Assembly (NCBI RefSeq): GCF_001949145.1
Contig: NW_019091404.1
Location: forward strand, 839,047 to 903,046
DNA from: Acanthaster planci
Taxonomy: Eukaryota > Echinodermata > Asteroidea > Valvatida > Acanthasteridae
DNA: 64,000 nt
Direction: 5' to 3'
Part shown: positions 44,901 through 54,500 of the stretch, in pieces
Position numbering within the stretch: the stretch's first letter is position 1
How the letters are laid out: each line of letters begins with the position of its first letter
Position numbers and translations under genes: made by a program
Notes under the pieces: model-generated
Told to the model about the DNA's origin: nothing
What the model saw: the letters and a program-made list of their open reading frames with translations, nothing else
The model's database searches: none

Positions 44901-47900
44901 AATCTCGTCGGCCACAACCCAGTTCGGTTTTTTCCACTCTCAAATATATTTAACGATGAATGGCAAACTACTATTTGGACTCTAGTCACGAGATGGCTAA
45001 TACCAGTGAAATATCAAAGTTCAAATTAGTGTTTATTTTTCCACAGCCCTTATCGCGGGAGAGTCCGGGCGCGGGGATGTGGGGACAGGGCAGGGCAGAT
45101 CAGACGAGGGCTATCTGGAGGGAAAGCATGTCCCCAATGCTGGCAGAGTGCCAGCAGCAGGGAAATGTAGTGAGGGGGGGAAGAGAAGGCTGGCCTTGGC
45201 ACCTATTTGAATTTGATTACATTAATGGAGCGGCTGGGCCAGACCTAGATACTAACTTTAACTACTTTCCAAATATGGATGTACACAATCCCCCCCCAGT
45301 ATCATTTTAATCCCAGCCCCAACAAGCTATTCCTGATTTGTCAAGCTCTTCCTGAGCATGTTGTTATGTCTACAGAGATAGCAGCAGTGAATTTTTGCCA
45401 CAATCACAGGCAATGCAATGAGATAACACATACTCCAGAATTACAGGTCAGCCTACACAGTAACTCTATAATGTCACAAATGACAAGCTTATGGTTTAAT
45501 TCCTATAATCATATCTTGCATGATCAATCATGCATTACCAAAGAACTTGCTTGCCCTATTAATCTAGTCAGCAAAAGTACGCATGACCTTCCATGGCAAA
45601 AAAGGGACAAAAATCAACACGGTATAAACATTCTTTGAGGTGCTGAAAAGCGGAGCTTCAAACAGATACATGAGAGCAGTCACAGACATTATGAATTGGA
45701 CTGAATACAGCGGTTTTTCTCTCGCCATATTTCACATGGATTTTTTTTTAAACTGCTGAGCTGCCACACTGAATAACTTTAACCACAAAGGCAACCAGTT
45801 CACAACACTAACCTGGATAGTTTGAATGCCAAACATGTCACTCACATAATCCACCAAAGAAGCTGGGGCCCTGTTCAGTACAAACCAGATGCCTGTTCGA
45901 TGGCGGATTGCACTGGACAAAGGGGGGCACCCGGGCACGGGTGTAGGCCTTGCTTACAGTGAAAACCATAGCATGGACATCTGGGCCAGGAGGCAACACG
46001 ACCAGGGGAAAATAGAATGGGACTTGAGGAGAAAAAAAGGAGGAATCCAGGTCTGTGTGATTCACCAGGAGCTCTGTTCAGCAAACAGCAGCCGTGTGTG
46101 GACAGACAGATCCTTGCCTCTGTTTAAATGGTACCGCACCCATCCCTGTGAAGGGGCAGTTGACTGTGAATTTGTCCTTACAGAAATACATCAATACAAT
46201 GTACATGTATTACTGAGGGTAGAGAGACTGGCCACCTGTATTGGTTTTAACCACGCAGCGAAAACATGAATTTGTTGTGGCTTGATTTCAAAAAAGTATC
46301 CAAGAGTGACTTGTAACAACATTGAACATGCATTTTTTTCCCATGGTGCTGACAAATTTGTAATGCATTATGAATCAAGCAATCTGTTCATTTAGGAAAG
46401 TACATGTAGTTACATGTAACTCCGTTTGTTTCATGTGATCTTGCATGGAAACACCTTTATCAAATCATTGAGAAATCATCCAAAATTTGGGCACTACTTT
46501 TTCAGTGATCCAGAAACAAGATTTTATTCCAACAGGCCTATTATTCATAATGAAAGCCTCCCCCCCCCACAATATTCCTGACAAGGGAGCTCTATGGGAC
46601 TTGTCTGGCGCATGCGGCAATAAATCCTGCTTTTTGATTCAGGTGTGGGCAACCTTCCAAGCTGTATCACATCACCATGCAGCATGCTACCATCGTACAC
46701 ATGGTCAACTATGCCCTTTCAATTATGCATGACTGATTATGAAAATCCTCTGCCTCCTCTGCTTTTTTTTTTTTCATCAAGAACTTCAATTCATAGTGCA
46801 ACTAGGGTGTTGTTTATAAACAAGTGCAGTATCTGTGCAGTGAAATTTATACAGGAAAGGACCCCTGCCATGAGGCAAACACACCGAGCACAGAACTGTT
46901 GACTGTTTGAGCTAATTCACTGCACAACCCAAAAAAAGTGAAGTTACCCTACAATGTATTACTAACCACCGCAGCATGACCTTTGTGCACCTAGAACAAT
47001 CTACTAGTTCATCCTTTTCATTTTGAATGCCAGCACAAATACAGAAAACAAGCTGACTTTCAGATATCCTGGCACCAACATGTATACATACAGGTACATA
47101 ATCTGGTACTGCAAAACACAGGAAACGTGCATTTTACGTATAGGTTTGTCATTAGACTTAAATACTTTTGTAGCACTAACATGCCCCTAACTGGTACAAT
47201 CATTTTTTTCTGGATATATATATCCAAAATAAATTTGAAAAATCACAACTGCAGCTTCAACTTATTTTCAAAAATTAACCATAATTAATGAACCAGAATA
47301 ATCGTGGTTCTGAAGAAAATCTAAAATCTCTAAAAAGGAATGACACCTCTAAACTGGAATCCTTCAGAGTTAGTTAGAGGCAATACACCTAAACCAAGGC
47401 TTCACTTTACACCATGCAGCTGTAATTTATTACCCTACAGAAAAAAAAAACACAGCTTGAGAAGTTCCACCATGTGACTCACATATTACCCAGGAGAGTT
47501 GGATCTTTTTTTTTAGGGAACTCATCATCTGCCACCAGCTGAGTACCCCTGATGAGTACCAAATAAGCTTCCCAGCACCCCACAACAAGCAACCCCTCCC
47601 GGGGAAACTAAAACCTAGTTGAGGCCCATTTCATTTTCCTCGAAAAATGTTGGGCTAAGAGTAGCACAGATGGTGGCATAATTGACGAGGAAACACTCGT
47701 GTCATAGACTCTGCTACAGAAAAGAGAAAACAGAAATCAGTCTTCCTTTGCTCGTAAAATCAAATTACATACTCCAGATAATTTCTGTGTGTTGGCAGTC
47801 TGAAGCACTGCATCATATCTAAACAAAAAGACAAAAAAAATCGAGTAAAAACGAACAAAAATATCAGCAGAGGCTACAAGCTACATGTATATGTTGAAAC

Positions 47901-50900
47901 TACAACCATTAGTATACAGCATTAACAGTGAAAGAGAGATGGCATTTTGATCTTAAGTGCACTTTGCAGGTATACTGTTTCTGATATGAGCCGTTCCATG
48001 CGGAACAAAAGAGGTTTTTTTTTTTTTCGATATTCACCACATAGGTGCACCATGAGGCGCGCAAGTATACGCGCATTTGATGCTGAGCACGCTGAGTATG
48101 TATGACAAATTTACTCCGGCATGTACATTGTATGGTCTTGCGTACACGCAGAACGCATGCAAGAACCCGCTTGTAACCACTTGTCTTTCTTTTCGCCAAT
48201 TGGGGGGCACTTCAGCTCGGGGCAGATAGGCTTGTGAAAAATTGGGTTACACAGTCAACATTGGATATCACATGTGCAGAACATGTTTCAGTTTGGCATG
48301 CATGGTGATAAGTACAAACAGCGCTGCACCCCCAAAAAAGACAACAGGACAACCCAGGGGAGGGGTTTTTGGTTTCAAGAAGTCCCCTAATCCTCTACAC
48401 AAGGGTTCTCTGACTGGGCTCCACAACAAAGCACCCCAGGACAAAAGAGTGACCAAGGGGGAAAGGGAACAAGAATCCACCAAACATGTCCCCAGTGGAC
48501 TTCACTTTTTTTTTCTTTAGGTCTGTAGCTAAGCAAACTCACAAAAGAAGGGTGTAGTGAATGGGGAAACCAATCCGGCAGGGTGAAAAGATTAAACTAA
48601 CAATGCCCCCCCCCCTCTTTTGAAAGGTGAGGAATTCAACCCAAGGAAAAAACCTTGGTCATTCTGGATTCTTCCATTTTTTTTTAAGTACATGAGGCTT
48701 CATAGAGGCACAAGACACAAAACCTGGAGGGGATAGGTTGTCTGGCTGTCAACAACTTGCCCCAATATGGTCTAATGCAAAACCTGTCAAGCAGGAAGGA
48801 CCAATGTGGGCACTTATTATTCCAATATCTTTGGTGGTTTTCTACAATCAGCTTACTTAATTAACACCACTTGTTTTATCTCTCTTTTTTTATAAGTCAA
48901 GGTCTTTACACTGGCTACAATATACAATGGCAACTTCTTAATACAGGTATAGAGCAAGGTTGTGCATGCTGTTTTCCTGGAATTTATGAAAGTTTTTATG
49001 ACATGTAACCTGTGTACACATTATCCTGCATATGAATTTAAATGGATTTGTCCTGAATAAATAGCTGATGACTGGCAATTGTGCAACATCACCACAGCTT
49101 TCTCAAAGTTTTTTAATTAGGAAAAAACATTAATTAAATAAGGCAAACACTACACTGTTCAATCCAATTTCAATGGCATTTCTAATGGCAAACTCAACAT
49201 CTGTAATAAAGGAGGTCGAACTGCAATAAACCAACTGCAAATGTCTTCTGAGCACAGCAGGATAAATTTTGGACATTTCTTTCACACAGGCGTAGACACG
49301 TCAGAGACATGAAAAATAAAAAAGTGGAACTGGAAGGCTTTGAGAGTAGCATTCTTCTCTGACGACAAACACTGAGTCATCCCCTGGTTAATATTTGAAA
49401 CCTGAGGGAGTTTGTTCTTTGGTGGTTTGCCAGCTTGTGGTCGGCCTACATTAGCACTGATCCACATGTACCCCTACAACTACACAAACGGAGTCAAACT
49501 TTTAGGTGTATACATTATTAATGGTTGTAGATGGCCATTAGCAGGAGTGTGCTTTCTTGGAAACTTTCCTCCGGGTATTAGTGGTTAGTTTTTATCACGA
49601 AGTTGGAGTGAATTTAATGGCCATGCCTATACATCATTCATGCCGCTTGCTTGTTACTAAACCCACAAGGCTCAACTCTATCTTTGTGAAAATGGTCACT
49701 TTTTTGAAACTGCACAGAAACGTAAACAAAGATCATGTGCATCACCTTTAAGTTTCCAATGACAAATTCACCGGCATTTTCACGCCTGTACCATCTACTC
49801 CCAGTGACATCTCTAAAACTGATCCAGGCCAACAGTGCTCAAGTGATATACTGCAGCAAGAGTAAAAGCTGAACTGTTTTGCGTGCATAAAATTTCTGAA
49901 TCTGATGTATGACAAGGGCAAGTTTACATGCAAAGTCAAACGTAGCAGATATGCATGCACAGCGAGGATAAACGGGTGACACACGTATGACTACTTTACA
50001 AGTTAAAACACATAATGTGACTTTACTGTACAGGTACAAGCCACACTGCTTTTTTTCCCCAAACACAAGTTGACAGTGGTTCAGAGGCCTATCACCAGGA
50101 AAACTGTAATCCTACTATACATGTGCGTGCAAGACATAAGCTCAAATGAGAAGCGTCCACAGCTAATCAAGCCTTCTTATAATAGTTATATACACCTTGA
50201 TAAGGGTCTGCCCAAGGAATGCAATATGCTGCCATTTTGTTGCTGCTTTACTTTTCTTGGGGTGAATTCACTAAACAAAATTTCATGTACTCGCCATCTG
50301 GACTACTTTTTCCAAGCACAAGCCATTTGGACTTCTCAAAATCTTCCCTCCAAAGCATCAGTTAAGTACATTTACATGGCGTGCACAATGACGTGTTCGA
50401 TAACTTTCACGATTAGAAGCAGAAAATTGGCAATACTTGGTTTCTATCAGCTTTGCTTTGCGCAGCTTAAGTAGTTCGATTACAGTCTCATCTAGTACAA
50501 CGTCGCCATCACTTTTTCATGCTTTCAATTTTATGCATATTCTCAACTGAAAACAATCACAAGTCTAAGCATCATAAGTATTATTTTCCATTCAACATAT
50601 TTGCTCATGTTGTCATTAATGCTGATTTAGTACCTGGAAAATTTGGGCGATTTGAGAAGGAAATGTGAGCAGAAGCTGCCAAAACTTGGATTTCGATCTA
50701 CACCAACTGGACAAAACATTTAGGACTACAGCTACTGAAATGTAAACATGTAAGCCAGCTAGGCAGACATCTGTACAGTGAAACCGCCATGGCTAACTCA
50801 AATGAACAATGACAAGAAAGGAAGAGTTCCACATCTTAAGCCCTGTAAAACTAAACAACCAGCGTGGACATGGGAGAAAAGAGTGCATCTGAAATCTGAG

Positions 50901-51402
50901 TGACCATCATGCCAGTACGTACAGTGGCAATACGTGAACAGTGCGCACCCAGCACTATCACAGGCAGACGGAAGAAATCAGACAATTTTTTTTCAAGTGC
51001 GTGGGGAACGTAACCCCTTAATTTTCCTTTTAGGGTTTGTACTGTATCCACAAAACACTCGCTATAAACTCCCTGGACATCTGCGGTAATTCCTATGGGG
51101 TTGCAAGGTGTATATAACTCCACCAAGGGTGTGTAATTCCGAGAATGGATCGCAAGGACCCTGCGTAAAAATCCAGGCTTCGGACACATCGCCATTAGTT
51201 TTCGCAGCGTTGGCTTCGCAGCACACACACAACACACCGGCGGACGAAGGGGGTTTTGCTCTCGTACGCATCTCCGCTATTTTCACTCAACCCCGCCGAG
51301 AAATACTCACCGTTTTAAATGCTCTTTTATTTTCTCCTCGCGGATATTATCCGGTAGGTTCCCAACCCAGAGGTGCCTGGTCTCCCGCACCATGCTGGCC
51401 AT
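2902..51402 (-). CDS. SPEN: SPEN (split ends / Msx2-interacting protein), N-terminal part, spliced, 3' incomplete
   Basis: Spliced coding region of a SPEN-family nuclear RNA-binding co-repressor, joined from 51311..51402, 29082..29330, 8539..9227, 6274..6385 and 2902..2990 on the minus strand. The N-terminus contains MVRETRHLWVGNLP, the hallmark start of vertebrate SPEN. RRM1 runs about residues 10-85 (RNP2 HLWVGNLP, RNP1 SAFVDFV). A long Arg/Ser/Tyr-rich linker follows, then RRM2 (RNP2 LCVRNLP, helix KDGLFHEFKKYGQV, RNP1 AGIVFFK, end KGKLFFG). All five splice pairs are GT-AG and phases match (2,2,1,2), giving 410 codons plus one base. Family members bind RNA through their RRMs and recruit NCoR/SMRT-HDAC repressors through a C-terminal SPOC domain. 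RRM3, RRM4 and SPOC are outside the window to the left. The order of short exons and huge introns 1 and 2 resembles vertebrate SPEN. RBM15 is excluded because it lacks the VRETRHLWVGNLP start. The family assignment is very secure. Confidence 0.95.
2991..6273 (-). other. SPEN intron 4
   Basis: A 3.3-kb intron. It contains an 8-base G run at 3880-3887 and a palindromic TACATGTACATGTA at 5559-5572. I see no coding exon, RNA gene or delimited transposon in it. Confidence 0.8.
6274..6385 (-). CDS. SPEN: SPEN coding exon 4 (RRM2 core)
   Basis: This 112-nt exon encodes (D)TSIKDGLFHEFKKYGQV, then TAVTVHGTGDDRAGIVFFK and two bases of an Arg codon. The first Asp codon is completed by the last G of exon 3. 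The acceptor ends TTGATAG after a weak pyrimidine tract; the donor is GTAAAG. It aligns with vertebrate DTSLKDGLFHEFKKFGKVTS and GLVFFRQ. Confidence 0.95.
6386..8538 (-). other. SPEN intron 3
   Basis: A 2.2-kb intron. Its one clear structure is the inverted repeat with CCAAT motifs at 7903-8010; the rest shows nothing I can name. Confidence 0.8.
7903..8010. repeat. Inverted repeat (foldback) with CCAAT motifs
   Basis: Two arms of about 46 bases, beginning GTTTGCAACGCGTTGG and GTTTGCAATGCGTCGG when each is read from its outer end, face each other across an 18-22 base spacer. I count about 39 of 46 matching positions; nearly all mismatches are transitions. Each arm carries GGCCAATCACA. The form fits a small MITE or a foldback element. 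Confidence 0.7.
8539..9227 (-). CDS. SPEN: SPEN coding exon 3 (Arg/Ser-rich linker, start of RRM2)
   Basis: This 689-nt exon has acceptor TTTTTCAG and donor GTACGT. It encodes SLDDRYDHPG, a Tyr/Arg/Asp-rich stretch (SYRDRPRDRTYNRGTNYY), a short Ala-rich run, an RS-like segment (SRSLSRSPSHSHSRSRSRSS) and finally AAGLCVRNLPTRSS, the RNP2 strand of RRM2. It is markedly richer in GC than the flanking introns, so long open frames on the opposite strand here are shadows. In vertebrate SPEN the same linker is Arg/Ser-rich and of variable sequence. Confidence 0.93.
10021..10042. repeat. (TTTC)n microsatellite
   Basis: About five TTTC units in a pyrimidine run inside SPEN intron 2. Confidence 0.85.
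12026..12338. repeat. Foldback element with internal duplication
   Basis: The left arm (12026-12092: ATATGCCATTT, TAGGCCTAATACT, ACTACTGCTTCGTAGTA) matches the right arm read in reverse complement (12279-12338: GGCATATCATTT, GTACTACAAACTACTACG). Each arm also holds its own small palindrome around CTTCGTAGTA and CGACGTAGTAG. Inside, 12098-12140 and 12173-12215 are diverged direct copies, both ending ATTGTTCTCTG. This resembles a non-autonomous DNA transposon of unknown family. Confidence 0.5.
15775..15867. repeat. Nested hairpin with perfect 13-bp outer arms
   Basis: CCTGGTGTAGACC at the left is the exact reverse complement of GGTCTACACCAGG at the right. An inner TGCACAA/TTGTGCA pair nests inside. 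The total span is 93 bases. Confidence 0.65.
16844..16859. repeat. (AC)8 microsatellite
   Basis: Eight uninterrupted AC units in SPEN intron 2. Confidence 0.9.
18446..18496. repeat. 51-nt hairpin
   Basis: CCCTAACCCTCCTCAATCC pairs with the reverse complement of GGACTGAGGAGTGTTAGGG across a short loop, with about 18 of 22 positions paired. The stem is short for a metazoan pre-miRNA, and I recognise no known miRNA seed. Confidence 0.55.
21896..21926. repeat. (CCAT)n tract
   Basis: Imperfect CCAT/CCAC repeat of about 31 bases in SPEN intron 2. Confidence 0.85.
24682..24713. repeat. Purine tract (GGGA)n(GGAA)n
   Basis: A 32-base, nearly pure purine tract moving from GGGA to GGAA units. Confidence 0.8.
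26050..26311. repeat. 228-bp segment flanked by 17-bp perfect direct repeats
   Basis: AAATCTAGTGCCATCCA occurs at 26050-26066 and again at 26295-26311. The exact repeat could be a target-site duplication of a retroposed insert. The enclosed segment shows no poly(A) tail or pol III box I can recognise. Confidence 0.5.
27976..27999. repeat. (CA)12 microsatellite
   Basis: Twelve uninterrupted CA units in SPEN intron 2, about 1.1 kb downstream of exon 2. Confidence 0.92.
28729..28937. repeat. Foldback element with TAACCCTAACC ends
   Basis: The left end TAACCCTAACCTCCCC continues to CACACAAAGTTAAAC. The right end read in reverse complement is CTAACCCTAACCTTCCCC continuing to CACACAGAATTAAAC. The arms are about 36-45 bases with one gap, enclosing roughly 130 bases. 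It lies 145 bases downstream of SPEN exon 2. Confidence 0.55.
29082..29330 (-). CDS. SPEN: SPEN coding exon 2 (rest of RRM1)
   Basis: This 249-nt exon completes the split Arg codon and reads YGRVESVKITGKRD, then SLSAFVDFVDINSATKAHEA (RNP1) and ADRELRIEYNNPDSLLPED, ending in SRYDSRRDG. The acceptor is TTTTCCGTAG and the donor GTGAGT; both ends are phase 2. It is collinear with vertebrate SPEN RRM1 (YGRVESVKI, AFVDFVDI, SAQKAH, GDRDLRTDYN). Confidence 0.96.
30281..30706. mobile_element. Degenerate DNA element with GACTTTTCCA-type motifs
   Basis: The left end begins CAGTGTTCCCAAAAAAGTCA. The right end, read in reverse complement, begins GGGTTCCCACAGTTATGG. Subterminal sequence repeats variants of CCGTGACTTTTTCAGGAC and CCATGACTTTTTCC. 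The ends resemble hAT-type termini, but no clear 8-bp duplication is visible. Confidence 0.45.
30968..31422. mobile_element. hAT-like MITE with GATTTAAATC palindromes
   Basis: The element starts CAGGGTTGTCTGATTTAAAT and its other end in reverse complement starts CACGGTTGATTGTTTTGATT. Flanking octamers AATGAATT and AACAAATT agree at six of eight bases, consistent with an aged hAT target duplication. Both ends carry repeated palindromic GATTTAAATC blocks (30978-31050 and 31345-31400). No transposase coding is present in its 455 bases. Confidence 0.55.
34329..34596. repeat. Dispersed repeat, copy A
   Basis: This segment aligns along its length, with substitutions and small gaps, to 47986-48250 in the same orientation. 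Shared blocks include GAACAAAAGAGG, TACACGCAGAA, GTCTTTCTTTT and AAATTGGG. It carries a B-box-like GGTTCGAAAC at about 34500, so a tRNA-derived SINE is possible but unproven. Confidence 0.6.
38467..39596. mobile_element. Non-autonomous element with perfect 14-bp TIRs
   Basis: CAGGGTTCTCCCCA at the left is matched exactly by its reverse complement TGGGGAGAACCCTG at the right, 1.13 kb away. The right subterminal region repeats GTATCGGGC variants. The termini resemble hAT elements. The flanking octamers (TACACAAC and ACGATAAT) do not match, so this may instead be two elements or a rearranged one. Confidence 0.45.
40571..40771. repeat. Foldback region with 18-bp-period GGTCCCCGATTGACA repeat
   Basis: GGTCCCCGATTGACA occurs at 40629 and again 18 bases later at 40647. 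Further GGGGACC/GGTCCCC cores lie at 40600 and 40729. The outer parts (GTGTGAGTTTG through GGGGACCC, and its rough reverse complement) form an imperfect inverted repeat. Confidence 0.5.
42180..42629. mobile_element. AT-rich hAT-like MITE
   Basis: The left end AAGGCTGAGTCAATTCGACT and the right end in reverse complement AAAGCTGTGCCAAATATCTG share a diverged terminal inverted repeat. Subterminal ATTCGAATATTC and CCAAATATT motifs are typical of a common hAT MITE style. I see no convincing target duplication. Confidence 0.4.
43605..43865. repeat. Relative of the 30281-30706 element
   Basis: Repeats of GACTTTTCCATGACTTTTCC and CCATGGCTTTTCCCATGG resemble the subterminal repeats of the 30281-30706 element. 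The ends are not clear. Confidence 0.35.
47986..48250. repeat. Dispersed repeat, copy B
   Basis: The second copy of the family at 34329-34596, in the same orientation, with a longer internal T run at about 48015. The B-box-like block of copy A is degraded here. Confidence 0.6.
51311..51402 (-). CDS. SPEN: SPEN coding exon 1 (start of RRM1)
   Basis: This 92-nt coding exon encodes MASMVRETRHLWVGNLP and continues to EHLK plus two bases of an Arg codon, followed by donor GTGAGT. Two in-frame ATGs exist: the first at 51400-51402 directly after an in-frame TAA, the second at 51391-51393. The second has the better context (A at -3, G at +4) and matches the vertebrate start MVRETRHL, so the protein may begin at either. 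Confidence 0.95.
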
Positions 51403-51447
51403 GGGTTAGAGTCCCAGTAAAGCGTCCAGCAGTCGCTGAAATCTCGG

Positions 51448-51459
51448 CTAGAATTCCAT
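51448..51459 (-). other. Minimal upstream ORF in the SPEN leader
   Basis: Reading the minus strand upstream of the SPEN start, ATG GAA TTC TAG forms a three-residue uORF (MEF, stop). Six bases further upstream another ATG (51465-51467) opens a frame that runs past the SPEN start in a different frame. Both count only if transcription starts upstream of about 51467. Confidence 0.4.
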
Positions 51460-51504
51460 GAAAACATTCGGTCGCTCGTCCTGGCTGCGAGTAGAAAAAT
51501 GGTG

Positions 51505-51535
51505 TCTCCCTCTTATATTGCCGGTGACGTCATCC
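51505..51535 (-). promoter_or_regulatory. Candidate SPEN core promoter (CRE and TATA-like box)
   Basis: Just upstream of SPEN exon 1 lies a perfect CREB/ATF site TGACGTCA (51525-51532). About six bases nearer the gene is a TATA-like AATATAAG (51512-51519). A start site near 51480-51490 would give a 5' leader of about 80-90 nt. The region is CpG-richer than the introns. The motifs are visible; their use as a promoter is inferred. Confidence 0.45.
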
Positions 51536-54500
51536 TTCGCATGCATGTACGTACAATGTACATGCTGGACGCGACTGGTGCTCAACTACACTACACTGAA
51601 CAGGCAGTGTGAATTATATGGCTGGGGCTAGTAACAACACAGATCTGTACGAAAAGTGTGAAGCCGCAAGCAAGCGGCTTCTCCCAGCGCGTGTATTATT
51701 TCCAGCCGTAGCCATGTAATTTGGACGGGGCGCACGAATGTGGGAATTATACCCACATGACATGTACAACGCGCTCTTAGCGAGCATGCATCATGGGATA
51801 TGTTGATCAAGTTCGTGAAAAGAGCTCCGAATTTTGTCTCTGCACAACACGCCCCAAAATGGATTAAAATATACCACTTTTACCCGGATTTTTACATTTA
51901 AAAGACCACCATGCTAATGCGGATATATTCCTGCGGTACTTCGCACCACTTCCCTGTGGATTTATGGTGTTTTTGGTGTTGAAAATGGGTCGCATTTGTG
52001 AACCGTTTTCTTGTTCGAGGCACCACCTCAAGTTACAACAATGGCGGAATATAAAAAGACGACATGGTTTCTTTGTGGACGCTTTATATTAAACCCGAAA
52101 TAAACCAATTATGCCACCCAGTTTTGGATATCCAAATACCCCAAATACGTTGAGGATATAGTACCGAGTATCATCCCATCAATCAATGGCGGAAAATGGG
52201 AGTATATCGGGGAATTTGCCTAGGCGAAAATTGTTCATTTGCCATGGTGAACAAAGAAGGCCTATATGACCTCGCTTCGTTTGCCGCCATAAAAAGCTCC
52301 ATACGTACGTGTGTAGACGAGCTGTATTGAGATGCGTGTAGTGTAGCATTACGTGGCGTTGCAACAAGCGACTGAAGGTTTTGGGTGTGTCACTTCAGTG
52401 TACAGTGGGTAATTGCATGCTTTGTATTTAAATGTGATTCAGATGTTTGTATTTCGTTATTTTGCTAAGTCTACTGCTGATTGTCACGAAATAGTATTTC
52501 TTGTGGTCCACGTAGGCCTATGTTGTGATAAATGGTGATACGCGGGATTTTCGATACTTTGTGTGTATTCTTTACATCATGCCGTGTGTTGATTTAAATT
52601 ATGCTTCTCTGGGCCTTTTACTATTCCACGGGAATTTGGAGGATTCTTGTTAATTAATTTCGACTCTTAACGTTGATATGCTTACTCTGTGTCCTTTCTC
52701 CATCCTTTGAAGTAATGATGTTCTTTCAATAACAGAAGTTGGCAACGGGCCTTTCAGTATGATCTTTTTAAAAAAATCAGGAAAAGTAAAAAAAACACTG
52801 CATGCAGGATGTACATTGTCTCGGTGATTTTCAAGTTTCCTTTCCGCAGTATGGAATGTTCAGCCTTTTCTATCCGCGGTTCAGGAATTACTAGAGCCCA
52901 GAGAAATCAACGTCGGCGTAGGCTATGGATGGCCCTGCAGAAACATGATCTGGAGGGGCATAGACCTTGGAACACATTGAAAAGGATTTCAGAGAGGGAG
53001 AGGGTGACACTGTCCAGGAAGAAAAACAACCATCGCCAGTCCCCATTGGTTAAATCCTGGTAACCTTCCTCGGCCAGAATTTCAGCCAACCCGAATGGCG
53101 CTTTATGCAACCATAGAGCTACAACCCATGCAACCATGATGCAACGAGCAAAAAAAAAAAAAACTACGAGAGAAAAAACTACGGCAACTTCTTTCATTAG
53201 ATTCACGTGACTGATGTGTGTGCACACGTTACACGTCGACCTGTCCACCACTCGCGTGCACTCGTCAACCGGCGATAACCAGCCCTGGAGAACTGAATCA
53301 TAACAAAATGGAAAATTTCTGGCGCGGTTGGCCGGTCCTTGAGTGTTTGCCGTTGTGTGATGTGGCGTGGGCGGGAATTATCTGTTTGTCAGGGACCGTC
53401 TTGAAAATAGTCGAATCCTATCCTGCAGCAGCGCGCGCTAGCTGCATGCATGGAGCGCGCGATTGGGTAGTGCGCAGTGGCAAGTGGGGCCTCGGCGATC
53501 TGCGCACATTATGGATAGGCTTGGTACTGGTTGGTACCAGCGTGCCGGTATGGTTATTGTGGATGAGGATATCATAATTGGACAGAATTCCACGTTGGGA
53601 ATCTGGTCGTGGCTTCATGTTAGTGGAAGCTATCTTTGTGTTCCAAGCATCCCATCAGCAGGTCTGCCACAATGTAGGCCTATTTATGGTTGTATGGGAA
53701 GCGTGTGGTTTTCGTGTACACGTATTTACACATCATGGGGCAGACTGGACGATTCTAATGTCTAAAACGGACACATTTTGTTGCTTAATAAGTTCCGCTT
53801 TCATGCTACAGCAATGGTTGTACTCATATCTCCATATGTTATACATGTATGCACATGTAGATACTGACTCGAGTACCCGTAGTCTTTCCCAGCGCCACAT
53901 CACAAAGCACGTTCGCCGCTTCAAGTGGTGCGACGGGCACAGCGCTTGCAAGATGGATTAGCCTTGCCTGGCCTGCCCGATCTTATCTGGTGCGTCCCCA
54001 GGAGAATAACATTCTTGCGTGAAAGAATCGTGTGACATCGCCTGGATGTCAATGTAGGCCCTACCGAGCTTACGGTGAACACTCTGCTTGCCATGCGTGT
54101 CCGTCGCTGGGCAAACCGGCTGCGATCGGAGGCATGTGAGCGACCGCTTCATAAATGTATGCAGTCTAGTATGTGCATTCTGTTCTCGGAACATGCTGTT
54201 TCGGTATTAATACTCCGATTTTGTGATTTTTGTGAGCATTCCATGCGGAATAAAGCTATTTTGTTGTTCGGGCATTTCGATGTAAAATTAAAGGTTATGA
54301 TGAAAGGCCTTTTGCCGACTAAATGTACATGTACACATAGAACGCCAATAACAGTGAGCATATCCTGTCAGCCATGTCGCAATACTGGGAATTGAGAGAT
54401 AGGGGAATTTTGTGGTACTTTACACTCATGACAAAGAGGCCCGTGACGGGTAATTACAGAATGCGTCACTTGTATGCAGGACATGTCTCCTCGTAAATAA

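Larger units (their letters stand above)
29331..51310 (-). other. SPEN intron 1
   Basis: A 22-kb first coding intron with no recognisable exon or RNA gene. It hosts several mobile-element remnants (30281-30706, 30968-31422, 38467-39596, 42180-42629, 43605-43865), a dispersed repeat in two copies (34329-34596 and 47986-48250) and an 18-bp period duplication near 40629. It also carries many G/C homopolymers and TACATGTA palindromes. Large first introns in SPEN orthologues often carry enhancers, but I cannot point to one here. Confidence 0.8.

Noticed and set aside
52809-53063. 84-codon basic open frame preceded by TTTCCGCAG
   Set aside because: There is no recognisable domain, no donor or partner exon and no conserved motif; its length is within chance for this much sequence.
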